Positions 35,675 to 47,470 are shown, numbered from the stretch's first letter. The stretch: 64,000 nucleotides of DNA from Forficula auricularia (GCA_024734495.1 JALMQS010000085.1:20861539-20925538), one strand, 5' to 3'. Notes: generated from the sequence alone by a model not told the origin. Made by a program: numbers and translations.

Positions 35675-35958
35675 TGTTAGGGGGTTGGTTGCGTGGTGCG
35701 TGTCCGCGCTGCCCACCTAGTTGGAGGGGACCTAACAATAATTTGGACAGGGTGATGTTCGTCCCTGGTAAAGAGCCGGCGGGTGAGAAGCTCCTTGTTG
35801 GTGGATGGATCCTCCATCGATGCCTAGTGGAGATCGAATTGCCTTATTTAATGCATGACTGAAATGTTATCAGTAATGCAAAGTGTCGCAACGATCTGAC
35901 TGAGTCATCTAGCGGCCGTGTCTAAAAGCTCCTAGCCAAAGCAAGACGGGCCGCTACA
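35675..35958 (+). repeat. TRIM LTR 4
   Basis: 284 bp. The hairpin has one mismatch (TCAGTAATGC). Confidence 0.85.
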
Positions 35959-36095
35959 TAGAGCACTAGTAGAATTTATTTAATAAATTATTTGACTTAA
36001 AAGAACATTTTCATATTATTAAAAAATTATTAATATTATTTTTTGAAAAATTTCAATCGTCAAGTAGTAAAAAATAAATAAATAAATAAACTCAC

Positions 36096-36722
36096 CGTTT
36101 GGTTTAATTCTAGATTTTTGGTTTGCAATAAAGCTGTCGTATTTTGTTCATCAATGACCTATAACAAATAATCAAATTAATAAATATGTAATAAATAATT
36201 AACCAAAAACTAATAAATAAATAAACTTACAGATTGATTCAATTTCACAATTTGTGTTTTTAATTTACTTTTTTCGATATTTTCTTCAATGATATAAGAA
36301 ATTAAATAATTCAATAAATATATAATAAATAATTAACCAATAAACTAATAAATAAATTCATCCTTTGTTTTAATTCAAGATTTTCATCTATTAATATTAG
36401 ATTTACTATTTTTTTCTTCATTGACCTAAATAAATATTAAATAAAATAATTAATATTAAATAGATAATAAATAATTCACCTAACACTAATAAATAAATAA
36501 ATATATTTACTCCTTTGTTTTAATTCAAGATTTTCATCTATTAATATAGATTTGGCATTTTTTTCATCATTGACCTAAATAAATATTAAATAAAATAATT
36601 AATTTTAAATAGATAATAAATAATTAAGCTAAAACTAATAAATAAATAAATATATTTATCCTTTGTTTTAATTCAAGATTTTCATCTATTAATATAGATT
36701 TAATATTTTTTTCTTCATTGAC
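36096..36722 (-). pseudogene. Decayed paralogous array of 63-nt coiled-coil microexons
   Basis: Five phase-0 exon-like blocks on the minus strand: 36660-36722, 36512-36574, about 36362-36425, 36231-36293 and 36096-36158. Each is 63 nt (21 codons), like microexon 6 of the ankyrin gene, except the third, which carries one extra base. Block 36096-36158 encodes VIDEQNTTALLQTKNLELNQ T with a good acceptor and GTGAG donor. Block 36231-36293 has AT where the acceptor AG is expected. Blocks 36362-36425, 36512-36574 and 36660-36722 are tandem copies (period about 148 bp) encoding ILIDENLELKQR; their donors are broken, and the first of these has a frameshift and stop. No signal peptide or ankyrin exon is visible nearby, so this is a partial, dying paralogue. 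Confidence 0.65.
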
Positions 36723-36814
36723 CTAAATAAATATTAAATAAAATAATTAATTTTAAATAGATAATAAATAATTCACCTAAAACTAATAAATAAATAAATT
36801 TGCAATATTAATTA

Positions 36815-36960
36815 GGACCACTATAGTACATACATTTGTAAACATGTAACTGGCAATTGGAATGGATCAAAGATGGCGGCTGCGAATACATGTGTTTAAT
36901 AGAGCTCTAGTAGAATTAACTATCGGAATTATTTAATAAATGATTTGACTAAAAACTAAC
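36815..36960. repeat. Paralogous empty-site copy of TRIM flanks
   Basis: Contains GGACCACTATAGTACATACA and TAATAGAGCTCTAGTAGAAT, matching the sequence left of the TRIM at 34343-34434 and right of it from 35959, without the insertion. Confidence 0.75.
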
Positions 36961-37039
36961 GTTTAAAATAATTCATTTTCTAGATACATATTTTATTATG
37001 AAAAATAATAATTAAAAAATAAATTAAGTTCTAAAAATA

Positions 37040-37790
37040 CTACATAAACAAATGACGTCAATGGTTTGTTTAGACACAGATTTTTTCATTTAAATATGTA
37101 AAGATGGCATTTTTCGAAATGCAAATTCTGCAAAAACGATACCCGCGGGGGGTATTATTGATTGCCATAAAAAAAGGTTAAAGAGGATTCTACATATTTT
37201 ATACAATAGTAAAAAAAAAGCAAATGAAAGAGTATTGAATTTAAAAACATTACAAGTTGAAAAAACTTTTGAATAAATAATTAACGAACGATTGAATAAT
37301 TAAATGTAGAACTAGAGGTAAAGAATTCAATTAATCGATCGAGGACAAATACCGATAGTTAAAAATTTAACAAAAAAAAGAGGAAAAAAAGTTCAATAAA
37401 ATGGAACTTTTTTCTTGAGAAGATCTATTGCGACACGCTTCGCCTTTTTCCGAGTATAAATAACGCCTGTGCAATGACCCGGGAAATTGGCAACTGACTT
37501 TTGTGCCCTTCTCAAGATCTCTCAAGATAGTAAAAACAAAAAACAAAAACTATACAAATAACATACTTAATTATAGTAAAGTAGTCGGGCTTGAATAACG
37601 AGGTTTTTTTTTCTAACTCCCTATAGCTTAGGCAAATTAGTCATCTGCTGGCCAATAAATATGCACAAGCTGGAAATAATTTTAATCGACTTTAGGCATA
37701 AGAAATAAGGGAGGTCAGTCTAAAATGACATACCATTTTGATTTTTTGTTGTAAATTATTTTTTACTAGTCGTTCCAATACGATTTTTGC
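37040..37790. other. Intergenic with a TATAAATA motif
   Basis: GAGTATAAATAACGCC lies near 37452-37467 beside short inverted CTTGAGAAGATCT/AAGATCTC segments. No coding exon was found downstream on either strand. Confidence 0.3.
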
Positions 37791-37892
37791 AGACACTTTT
37801 ATACAACATATCTACTCTTATTAAACGAGCAAAAATTGTATATATATATATATATTTTTTTTTTAATGATATTGATGTGAGAAGGAGATACA

Positions 37893-38089
37893 CCAGAAGG
37901 TCCATCCCCTAAAGGCCTGTATGGGCTGGCCCCTACATCGTGAAAAGAACAAAGCAGAAGGAAAAGAAGCCGGGATCACGAGCCAATCTCAGAAACTTAG
38001 ATACAATCCAATATCCAATTTACTAAGGTTTTAGGGGCTTCGAGCAGTGGTAAATTCTCTGCGCGATAAATTCGGTTAAATTTATCTCC

Positions 38090-38095
<6 letters not shown>
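37893..38095 (-). mobile_element. Headless copy of LINE-tailed SINE
   Basis: Shares CCCCTAAAGGCCTGTATGGG, GAAGCCGGGATCACGAGCCA and the GATAAATT...TCTCCCACT body with 26217-26410 but lacks the tRNA-like head. A (TA)n run follows at 38092-38154. Confidence 0.75.
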
Positions 38096-38156
<61 letters not shown>

Positions 38157-38159
38157 AAA

Positions 38160-38812
38160 TGATTAAGATGATGGATGATTTTATTATGTTTGGCTCGAAG
38201 GGTTAGTTGGAAGGAGATTCGCCGGGCTTGAATGGGAGATAATCTTCAGAGATTAAAATCTCTCTTGTCGGCGTAAAGCCAGAAAAATGCTATTTTAAAA
38301 TAAGAATTTGCACTAGGCAGTTAAAAATATGCTTTTCAAAATACGAACTTGGCAGAGGCAATTGGAAACATGCTTTAAATGAAATAATGGCACAAGGCCC
38401 TCATTTATTGCTTCTTCGTTACAGAACGTGTATACAAATTACTTCTTAGTCACAAGCCGTTTCGTTCCCAGGTGAGTTGTCTCCTTCGATGAGCTTTATC
38501 AACTGCTTAACAACTCACAACTGACAAATGACAACTTAATTCGCTTCGAGGAGCTGGCTGCTTTTATAACCCTGGCTCTAATTAGCAATTAAGCTGATTG
38601 GTTAATTATTCGCGCCTTTTAGGTGACGTATGCATACATTTCGCGCGCTTTCTTCTCAATATAAGAGGGGCGTGTCCCTGCTGCTCGCCCGGCATTTTAT
38701 CGAAGGATTCTGACCGGCAAACAGCAAGCAAACGCCTTTTTCAAGGCGAAAACAAATTCTTAATTTTCAAAAGCGTTTTACATTGAAAGGAGCGGAGAAT
38801 AAAACCCCACAT
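38160..38812 (+). mobile_element. Possible solo LTR
   Basis: Higher GC than the surroundings, contains a TATAAGAGGGG-type motif near 38660 and ends GAGAATAAAACCCCACA, as many insect LTR ends do. It lies against a (TA)n run. No target duplication could be confirmed. Confidence 0.3.
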
Positions 38813-39189
38813 ATATTTTTTTGTATATTTGCATCTTAGTTCTATTTTGAAAACGGCTCTACCGATATTGATGAAACCAACGAAGGCCCGGGCGTCAGCT
38901 AGTAATAAAATAAAGAAGAACTAAAATAAACGTATAGATTTAAGTTTATTTACTTTTTCAACAATACAAATAAATAATCAATAAAATAATGAAAACAAAT
39001 TAATGATTAAACAATTAATTAATTGGATTTAATTATCGAACGTTTTTTGTAGCTAATAAACTAAAATTTGGCACGTATTTGAATTAATAATAATCAGTAT
39101 TATAAATTTTAATTTTCTAAATTAAGCCTTTGGTTAATAAAAAAATTACAGATTGAAAAAGTTATAAGGTTATTCGCCTTTTTCTCCCC

Positions 39190-40015
39190 TATCTACTCTT
39201 ATTAAACGAGCAAAAATTGTATATTTGTATCTTGGTTCTATTTTGAAAACGGCTTTACCGATTTTGATAAAATTCACGGGTTAGGGGGTTTTTGGGGTGA
39301 CCATTCGATCTGTCACAGTCTCATCTTCGACAAAATTGTTTTTGATGGGTTTTTTCGTAATCAAATTAATTTTTCTCAGGTAGACAAATCCCATTCTTAT
39401 GGTTTTAAAAAAAAGGTTTCCCTTTTCCTTTTGTGCTCAGGCAGACAATGGGTCGGGTAAATCCTTTATTCTCAAAGGCCTTGAAGAAGTATTGTGATTG
39501 TGTATTTTAACATATTTTGTTGTCCCTAAACGTTAGAAATATTAATAAACGTTTTATAATTGTTTTTATAATGAACTTTATTTATTTAATAGAATAAAAA
39601 ATAATCAAGAGCAGGTCTCAATTTTCTGAAAAAACAACACAATTTGATAGGTTTTATTTTATTAAAGCAATTTGAACCGCGAAAGTTAAATAATATGATA
39701 AATAATTTCTTATGTTAATTCTAGGTTTTATTTATTAACAATTGGATGAATAAAAATGAATCATATGGTTGAATCAAAACAGTTGCAGGAGGTGGGGTGC
39801 AGTGGTGGGTGATTCGGGGGTAGGGCGAAGTTGAGCTGGGTGGAGGTGGGGGGGGCAAATATTATATATTTTTGTATTTTTTTTAATTTGAAAGCGGCTC
39901 TCAAATAAAAATCTACCTTTTTATCAGAATTTTAAATTAATTTAAAAATAATATTAAAATAAAGGAATAACTGAAGGAAGAAGTTACCGAGCATCGCTCG
40001 GTGCCTCCAGGTACT
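39190..40015 (+). mobile_element. Helitron-like non-autonomous element
   Basis: Relative of 28836-29630 with the same ordered blocks: CGAGCAAAAATTGTATATTT, TTGAAGAAGTATTGTGATTG, ATTGGATGAATAAAAATGAA, a G-rich run, and ACCGAGCATCGCTCGGT. Confidence 0.55.
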
Positions 40016-40702
40016 TTAGATAATATTAGCAACGGAAAGTTTCCTAGGATATTAATTTTAAAAGTGATCAAGAAAATATAATCAATACAAACCCATAATA
40101 TAGATAATAAGTACATCAAATATTTATATTATCCTGCAATGCCTCAACGCGTAGTCATATATAATACAATACCAATCAATCGATATACTTGACTATAGAA
40201 TAACATTCATTTGGACGAAGATATTAAAAAAAAAAATCTAATGGAAATATCGATTATAAATAAAATATCAACTACTATACAGGGTGGTGACTTGGCCGAC
40301 GCAGCATAACGATTACAATGTTAATTTTTGAATGTGTATTTATTTGCTCCCCTAATTATTTTAGAGTTAAAGTTCTTATAGGTTTTTTGTAGAGAAAAAA
40401 ATACTGAATCCGAACATATTTTTGTTTTCAAATTTTGAAATTTCAGAACCGTAATAATCAACATTATAAATAATTGCATTTTTACAAAAATCACTGAGGC
40501 CAATTATTAAAACAAACAAGGCATTTTCATTTGTTGTTTCTATTTGACGTTTAATAGTGATGTCTTTAGTGATTATTTTGGAGCATAATTAGAATACAAA
40601 AAACTGAGCAGAATTAAAATTCTAAAGGATGGTTGCATCAGATTTTGTCTGATTCATAATTTGAAGGTCCAAAAGAATGATTTTAAAAATGTAGATATTT
40701 AT

Positions 40703-41088
40703 AATCGGTAGAGATTGTGGTGTTGGTGCAAGGTGAAACATCTTAATAAAGATAAGAGTAAATAGATATTTTATTTAATATGGATTTAATATGAGTTAGG
40801 GATACTGGGTCTTATTTCATATTAAAATTAAAAAATTAAAAGATATAAAATTTTTTTCTTTTTCAATATATATATTTCCTGAAGATACAGATAAAATTTA
40901 GTTTAAGTTACCTTCTGTATTTCCTGAAGATGGGTTGATTGCCCGAAATATATATATTGAAAAAGAAAAAAATTTTTATATCTTTTAATTTTTTAATTTT
41001 AATGTGAAATAAGTGACCCAGTATCCTTAACTCATAGTAAATCCATATTAAATAAAATATCTATTTACTCTTATCTTTATGTAGATAT
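40703..41088. mobile_element. Insertion in palindrome arm with 14-bp target duplication
   Basis: Flanked by ATGTAGATATTTAT at 40689-40702 and 41089-41102. The opposite arm has this sequence once near 42815-42830. Inside is an inverted pair (AAAGATAAGAGTAAATAGAT...) with CTGAAGATGGG...GCCCGAAAT, possibly a degenerate hammerhead. Confidence 0.75.
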
Positions 41089-41295
41089 TTATTTAAAAAA
41101 TTTAAATTCAAAACTTTTATTGTTGTCGATTGTTTAAGTTTTATTGTTTATACTAGTCTCAAAATGGATTCATATTGGTGAACAAATCTATGATTATAAA
41201 ACAAAAGTTAATGGTAAATCACTCGTATCCATAATAAGCATTAATTAACAGGAATAGCAGGGAATTGGACAAAAATTAAAAACAGAGTTTTTATT

Positions 41296-41347
41296 GAATG
41301 GGCCAGACGTTTCGTCGATTAATTTCGACTTCCTCAGTGGCTCATTC
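41296..41347 (-). ncRNA. Hammerhead ribozyme candidate, family 3
   Basis: Minus strand: GAATGAGCCA, CTGAGGA, extra A, GTCGA AATTAA TCGAC, GAAAC, GTC, TGGCCCATTC. All core residues are present. Stem I has 9 of 10 pairs. Confidence 0.7.
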
Positions 41348-41650
41348 TATCACTCTTTGTCAAAAGACAATTCCACTACGCGACGAAACATCCTTTAATC
41401 TTTTTCATTTAAACTATAATACATTGTTGGCTTAGGCCTCAATTGCTCAAGAATCTTGAACTTTTTCACACTTGAACAATCAAAAAATTAGAAACCTTTA
41501 ATTAAAATTTATCACAAAAATATGTTGTTTCTACTCTTTAACAGACCAGCAATTGAGGCCTAAGCCAACAATGTATTGTAGTTAAAATAATAAAAAAGAT
41601 TAAAGGATGTTTCGTCGCGTAGTGGAGTTGTCTTTTGACAAAGAGTGATA

Positions 41651-41702
41651 GAATGAGCCACTGAGGAGGTCGAAATTAATCGACGAAACGTCTGGCCCAT
41701 TC
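41651..41702 (+). ncRNA. Hammerhead ribozyme candidate, family 3
   Basis: Stem I GAATGAGCCA (41651-41660) pairs with TGGCCCATTC (41693-41702) at 9 of 10 positions. CTGAGGA at 41661-41667, an extra G at 41668, stem II GTCGA/TCGAC with loop AATTAA, GAAA at 41685-41688, and the cleavage triplet GTC at 41690-41692. The stem III position is only C-G, so it would need a dimer. Confidence 0.72.
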
Positions 41703-42164
41703 AATAAAAACTCTTTAATTTTTGTCCAATTCCCTGCTATTCCTGTTAACAAAAGTTAACTTTTTAAAGTCAGTTCTTTTTACAATGTATTCAGTACAAG
41801 AAAAAGTTGAAAAAATTAAGTATTTTTATGCTGAAAATCGATGCGATGACATTTCGTTGATTATTCTTGTGAAAATTTAAAAGCTCGTTCAAAACTTCAT
41901 CTACGTGAATCTACTATTTTTATTTATCAATGACGAATACAAAATTCAGCCCATTCAAATTTAACGAGTTTCTCATTATGGTAATCAATAATAAATTCTA
42001 ATAAGAACTGATTTTAAAAAGTTCAAATATAACAAACGTCACTTAGAAACAACAAATGAAAATGCCTTGTTTGAATTGAAAGTTTTTGCCGAGAGTAGCA
42101 GAATTTTTATATATTGAAGGAGACAATAAAAGAGTGTGTCTTCTGCTGGAATTATAAATTTTAT

Positions 42165-42228
42165 TTATTTATAACGAGACTATAGTTTCGAGGGCTTTGC
42201 CCTCTTCATCAGTCTATTACAATGGATT
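42165..42228 (-). ncRNA. Hammerhead ribozyme candidate, family 1
   Basis: Minus strand: TTGTAATAGA, CTGATGA, extra A, GAGGGC AAA GCCCTC, GAAAC, TATAGTC, TCGTTATAA. It lies at the centre of the large palindrome. The matching right arm starts only at the stem III position. Confidence 0.65.
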
Positions 42229-43249
42229 CACAGGAATTAAACTATAGTCTCGTTATAAATAAATAAAATTTATAATTCCAGCAGAAGACACACTCTTTAT
42301 TGTCTCCTTCAATATATAAAAATTCTGCTACTCTCGGCAAAAACTTTCAATTCAAACAATGCATTTTCATTTGTTGTTTCTAAGTTGACGTTTGTTATAT
42401 TTGAACTTTTTAAAATCAGTTCTTATTAGAATTTATTATTGATTACCATAATGAGAAACTCGTTAAATTTGAATGGGCTGAATTTTGTATTCGTCATTGA
42501 TAAATAAAAATAGTAGATTCACGTAGATGAAGTTTAGAACGAGCTTTTAAATTTTCACAAGAATAATCAACGAAATTATAAGTAATATTTTTAAACGTAA
42601 TTAAAACAATAAATTTGCAGCATAAAAATACTTAATTATTTCAACTTTTTCTTGTAATGAATACATTGTAATAAGAACTGACTTTAAAAAGTTAAGTTTT
42701 GTTTTATAATCATAGATTTGTTCACCAATATGAATCCATTTTGAGACTAGTAAGTATAAACAATAAAACTTAAACAATCGACAACAATAAAAGTTTTGAA
42801 TTTAAATTTTTTAAATAAATATCTACATTTTTAAAATCGTTTTTTGGACTTTTAAATTATGAATTAGACAAAATCTGATGTAATTATCTTTTAGAATTTT
42901 AATTCTGCTCAGTTTTTTGTATTCTAATTATGCTCTAAAATAAACACTAAAGACATCACTATTAATAACAAACGTCACTTAAAAACAACAAATGAAAATG
43001 CCTTGTTTGTTTTAATAATTCCATGGCCTCAGTGATATTTGTAAAAATACAATTATTTATAATGTTGATTATTACGGTTCTGAAATTTCAAAATTTGAAA
43101 ACAAAAATATGTTCGGATTCAGTATTTTTTCTCTACAAAAAACCTATAAGAACTTTAACTCTAAAATAATTAGGGGAGCAAATAAATGCACATTCAAAAA
43201 TTAACATTGTAATCGCTATGCTGCGTCGGCCAAGTCACCACCCTGTATA

Positions 43250-45665
43250 CCGAGTTAGTTTTTTATCTTGAGACAGTCTTAATTATAATTAAAAACAGTG
43301 CATTATAAGAATTTTTTTATTTATATCAAGGGGGAAACTAAACTACTCTATGTTTGTCGACCTAGAACAAGCATTCAAGGGTATTTCGGGGTCAAGTTCT
43401 GTTTTTTAAATAGAAACCTATATGTTTCTGTACATATTCTTAATTTAGAAAAAAAAAACTGAACAACTTTCGTTAGAACTTTTTTTACGACATCAAATAA
43501 TAAAATAAATAAATAAATCAATTAGATCTCAAAAAATCCTAATAATTATTTCTAACAATCAATCAACTTAATTATTATATCTATAATAAGGAAAAAATAT
43601 TTAATTATTAAATAAATAATTTAATAATAGTTAATTATTTAATATTTTTAATTTTGTGTATCGGAATTCTTCTCGATGAATTTCTCGGCAAAATAAAAAC
43701 TTTTCAATATAGTTTTCCATTTAAAAAACAGAAATTGACCACGAAATACCCTTGAAAGCTTGTTCTACGTCCACAAGCAATAGCGTAGTTTAGTTTCCCC
43801 TTTGATAAAAATAAACTTTTTTTTTCATATAATGCACTGTTGTTAACCGACTTCAAAAAAGGAGAAGGTTCTCAATTCGATTTAATTTTTTTTCTGTATG
43901 TTACCTGATATCTTCGTCAATTGTACACCGATTTTCATGATTTTTTTTGCATTGGGTTCAGTCTAGTTTCTGATTGGTCCCGTTTTTTTCATTGGTATTG
44001 GATCTTTTTTGTTATGTACAATATATTCACGCATAGCTTCTTTGTTTGTGAACCGATTTTAATGTTTCTTTCTGCGTTTGGATCAGTATAGCTTCAAGAT
44101 AGTCAAGATACCTAACTATTTATTTATTTATTTATTTTATATATGTTCAGCGAGAACTTTTTGTCACGTGGACCGATTTCTATGATTCTTTTTTTATTGG
44201 AAAGGGGATACCTTAGGAGGGGTCCAATATTAATTTGGCAAAGTTCTGAAGATATGATCAATGACGAAATACGATAAATCTCCAATTCTTTTGAGCAAAT
44301 AATCGAAATTATAATAAATAAAATCTTTTATAAAAAAAAATCTTAAAACATTCATTTAAAACCCGCAAACGTTTCGAGAGAATTTTTCTAATTATGAATT
44401 GAATTTTATTATCATCGTCTGATTCATTCGCCTCACGCTCTCTCTTACGAGATGCATGCAAGGTATTATATTAAGTCACTATTAATAACATCACTAAAAA
44501 GAACATAAAAAAAATAAAAACCATTTCAAAAAAATCAAATGCAACAAATAAAATAATAAAACTCAAAAATAAAATAAAATCCACTAAAAGGTATAAAATA
44601 ATTATCTAATTTAGTTACAACTAGACGACGAAATATTAACATGAAATTACTTTTTGAAGTCGGTGCCAAACAAACTATATAAGCGAGCGTACCCGCCAAA
44701 CGTACTAAGTAAGATCCGTCGAGTTCGATTCATAAAATGTATATGTTTGGCACCGACTTCAAAATGTAATTTCTTGTTAATATTTCGTCGTCTAGTTGTA
44801 ACAAAATTAGATAATTATTTTATACCTTTTAGTGAATTTTATTTTATTTTTGAGTTATTATTAGTTTGTTTGTTGCATTTAATTTTTTTGAAGTCGGTTT
44901 TATTTTTTTTATAAAAATAAAAATAATTTTTAAGAAAAAAAGAAAAACCGACTTCAAAAAATTAAATGCAACAAATAAAATACACTAAAAGATATAATTA
45001 TTATCTTATTTAGTTACAACTAAACGACGAAATATTAATATGAAATTACTTTTTGAAGTCGGTACCAAACAAACTATACCTATTAGCGAGCGTACCCGCC
45101 AAACGTACTAAGTAAGATCCGTCGAGTGCGATTCATAAAAGGTATATGTTTGGCACCGACTTCAAAAAGTAATTTCATGTTAATATTTCGTCGTTTAGTT
45201 GTAACTAACTAAGATAATAATTATTTTATACCTTTTAGTGTATTTTATTTGTTGCATTTAATTTTTTGAAGTCAGTTTTTATTTTTTTCTTAAAAATTAT
45301 TTTTATTTTTCTCTTTTTAGTGATGTTATTAATAGTGATCATAACATCAGAACTTGACCAAATTAATATGACACCATCCCGAAGACACCTCCTTTCGGAT
45401 AAAAAAAGAACCATCGAAATCGGTTCATAAACAAAGAGGTTAGGTCTAAACAAACCTAATAAAAAAGGTCTAATACCTATGAAAAAAAAACGAAAAAAAA
45501 TGAGACCAATCGGAAGCTAGACTGGACCCAATGCAAAAAAAATTTTCAAAATCGGTTGACAATTGGCGGAGATATGAGGTAACATAGGCACACAAAAAAA
45601 AAAAAAAAAAAAAATTCAGTCGAATAGAGAACCTCCTCCTTTTTTGAAGTCGGTTAATTATGAGT
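43250..45665. repeat. Nested repeats: CCGGGTGAG-type and CCGACTTCAAAAA foldbacks
   Basis: Starts with a diverged copy of the 1255-2506 foldback family (TTTTTTATCTTGAGACAGTC), interrupted by CCGACTTCAAAAA elements at 43848-45665. The latter include two consecutive foldbacks (about 44578-44905 and 44945-45290). Confidence 0.75.
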
Positions 45666-46380
45666 TAGGAGACTGTCTCAAGATAAAAAAAACTCACTCG
45701 GTATAATAATAGTAAAAAGTTATATTACAATTATATCAAGTATAAGCTTTGACTCTTATCCCGGCTTACGAGATGCTCAAGAAAAGCTTGCAATATTAAT
45801 CAGAACAATATTGTTGCGGTTGCCTGTACAAATAAATATATTCCCTTGGCGATTCAGTTCAACTTGAGAAAAAAAAAAAACTAAAAGATTGATTTCCACT
45901 TTAGCTTGATAAAATATCGTCATTATTTTTCGATTAGATTGAATGTTTGTCTTTTGTTTTTGTTCTTGGTATTCTTTCTGGTTCTGCAAGGGATGTTGTT
46001 TACTTAAGAATATTCGAGCGTTTCCTGATTTTGATCCCTCCCTCATAAGAATTGTCTTTTTAACCACCCTTTCTAACCCCTTCTACCCCCTCTGAACAAA
46101 AGCGAGAGGATTTTATCGACAAAGTTTCTATTGGGGGTGAATTTCCTTCCTCTGCTCTGTTCGGCAACCAACTTCTAAGCCTGAGGATCATCGAAATCCT
46201 TCTCTCTTCTTCTACTCTTTCATTTCTACTGCATTCTAATGGCAAAATCTCAAATATTACACTGCTATTATATTTCATTTAAATGTGATTGTTTTTTATT
46301 TACATGATGGCTGCTACAAATATAAATAAACAACACTCCACGCCATTATAATTTTGTTAAATAAATTTTATCATATCTTA
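45666..46380. other. Low-repeat stretch, no gene recognised
   Basis: Open frames on the minus strand (45777-46278) have ordinary composition but no domain I know, so I do not call a gene. Confidence 0.35.
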
Positions 46381-46620
46381 TTATATTAAACGAGCAAATC
46401 ATGTATATATATATATATATATATCCAATCGGTTTCTCGAAAACGGCTCTAACGATTTAGATGAAATTCACTGGTTAGGAGGGTTTTGTGTTGGATATTC
46501 GATCTGTCAGGGTCTCATCTTCGGCTAAGTTGTTTTTGATGGGTTTTTTGTTAATTGAAATAATTATTCACAGGTAGTTCTCGATAAAAGTGTTTATTTA
46601 GATTTTTATTCAATTTACTT
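46381..46620 (+). repeat. Helitron-like repeat fragment
   Basis: Starts TTATATTAAACGAGCAAATC and contains GAAATTCACTGGTTAGGAGG, diverged from the 39190 element. Confidence 0.5.
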
Positions 46621-46731
46621 TTAATAAATAATTGGATTTTTAATTTTATATTCCACACTAAGATCATTATAATTATTATTATATATATATTAAAAGTTTG
46701 AAAATTTAATTGATGGAGTGAGGATCCAATC

Positions 46732-47470
46732 GACTTGATTGGGGAATAATGGAATTGAAATAATTATCGGAAAAGAGGTTTTTTTATCTAATTAGATTTT
46801 TCCTCTTATTAAAAACAAGGACTAAAGATGAATAAGGACACTCGATGGTGGAGAAGTAATCTCCGGAATCGAAGCAAAAATACAATGTATACATTAATTA
46901 ATGTAAAATAATTGGTTTAATAAAATTTATAAAAAAAATTTAATTGATTGATTGGGATCTGATTATGAATGAATTGGAATTCTAATATGGAATTGGAATA
47001 ATTATCGGAAAAGAGGTTTTTTTATTTAATTAGTTTTTCCCTCTTATTAAAAACAAGGACTAAAAAGATGATCAAGGACACTCGATGGTGGAGAAGTAAT
47101 CTCCGGAGTCGAAGCTCAAATACAATGTATACATTAATTCATGTAAAATAATTGGTTTAATAATTTAATTGATATGAGATGAATTAAATGGAATTGGAAT
47201 AATTATCGGAAAAGAGTTTTTTATTTAATTAGTTTTTTTCCTCTTATTAAAAACAAGGACTAAAAAGATTATCAAGGACAGTCGATGGTGGAGAAGTAAT
47301 CTCCGAAGTCGAAGCATAAATACAATATATACAGTAATTCATGTAAAATAATTGGTTTAATAAAGAATTTGAATTTAATTGATTCCAAAGTCGAAGCTCA
47401 AATAAAATGTATACGTTAATCCATGTAAAATAATTGGTTCAATAAAATTTATTATTATTATTATTATTAA
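46732..47470 (+). repeat. Tandem repeat, about 200-240 bp units
   Basis: Three full units and a fourth partial share AATTATCGGAAAAGAG, CTCGATGGTGGAGAAGTAAT and TACAATGTATACATTAAT. The first is almost the same as 16690-16925. Confidence 0.8.

Larger units (their letters stand above)
34430..35963 (+). mobile_element. Tandem TRIM-like LTR element, four LTRs, TAGAG duplication
   Basis: Four LTR-like units each begin TGTTAG and end CTACA: 34435-34733, 34859-35145, 35269-35552 and 35675-35958. Three internal spacers of 122-125 bp lie between them. The whole array is flanked by TAGAG (34430-34434 and 35959-35963), the 5-bp duplication typical of LTR integration. It has no coding capacity, and no standard TGG primer-binding site directly follows the LTR. 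A sequence near 36895-36915 matches both flanks joined (see findings). Confidence 0.85.
41212..41747. mobile_element. Hammerhead-bearing foldback, 12-bp target duplication
   Basis: Flanked by AACAAAAGTTAA at 41200-41211 and 41748-41759. The opposite arm has one copy near 42690-42700, with one or two base changes. The arms (AGGAATAGCAGGGAATTGGA) mirror each other and each carries a family 3 hammerhead motif. Confidence 0.75.
40280..43245. mobile_element. 3-kb palindromic element with CAGGGTGG ends, TATA duplication
   Basis: CAGGGTGGTGACTTGGCCGA at the left and its complement at the right are flanked by TATA (40276-40279, 43246-43249). Arms of about 1.4 kb mirror each other in order and detail. 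The centre is the hammerhead-bearing loop at about 42165-42245. The left arm carries two extra insertions (40703-41088 and 41212-41747) that the right arm lacks. No open frame was found. Confidence 0.88.

Noticed and set aside
34365..35862. Repeated open frames of about 60-100 codons
   Set aside because: They are the LTR and spacer of the TRIM array, with no retroviral domain.
45777..46278. Two overlapping minus-strand open frames
   Set aside because: No recognisable domain, no splice or promoter signals, and ordinary composition for AT-rich intergenic DNA.
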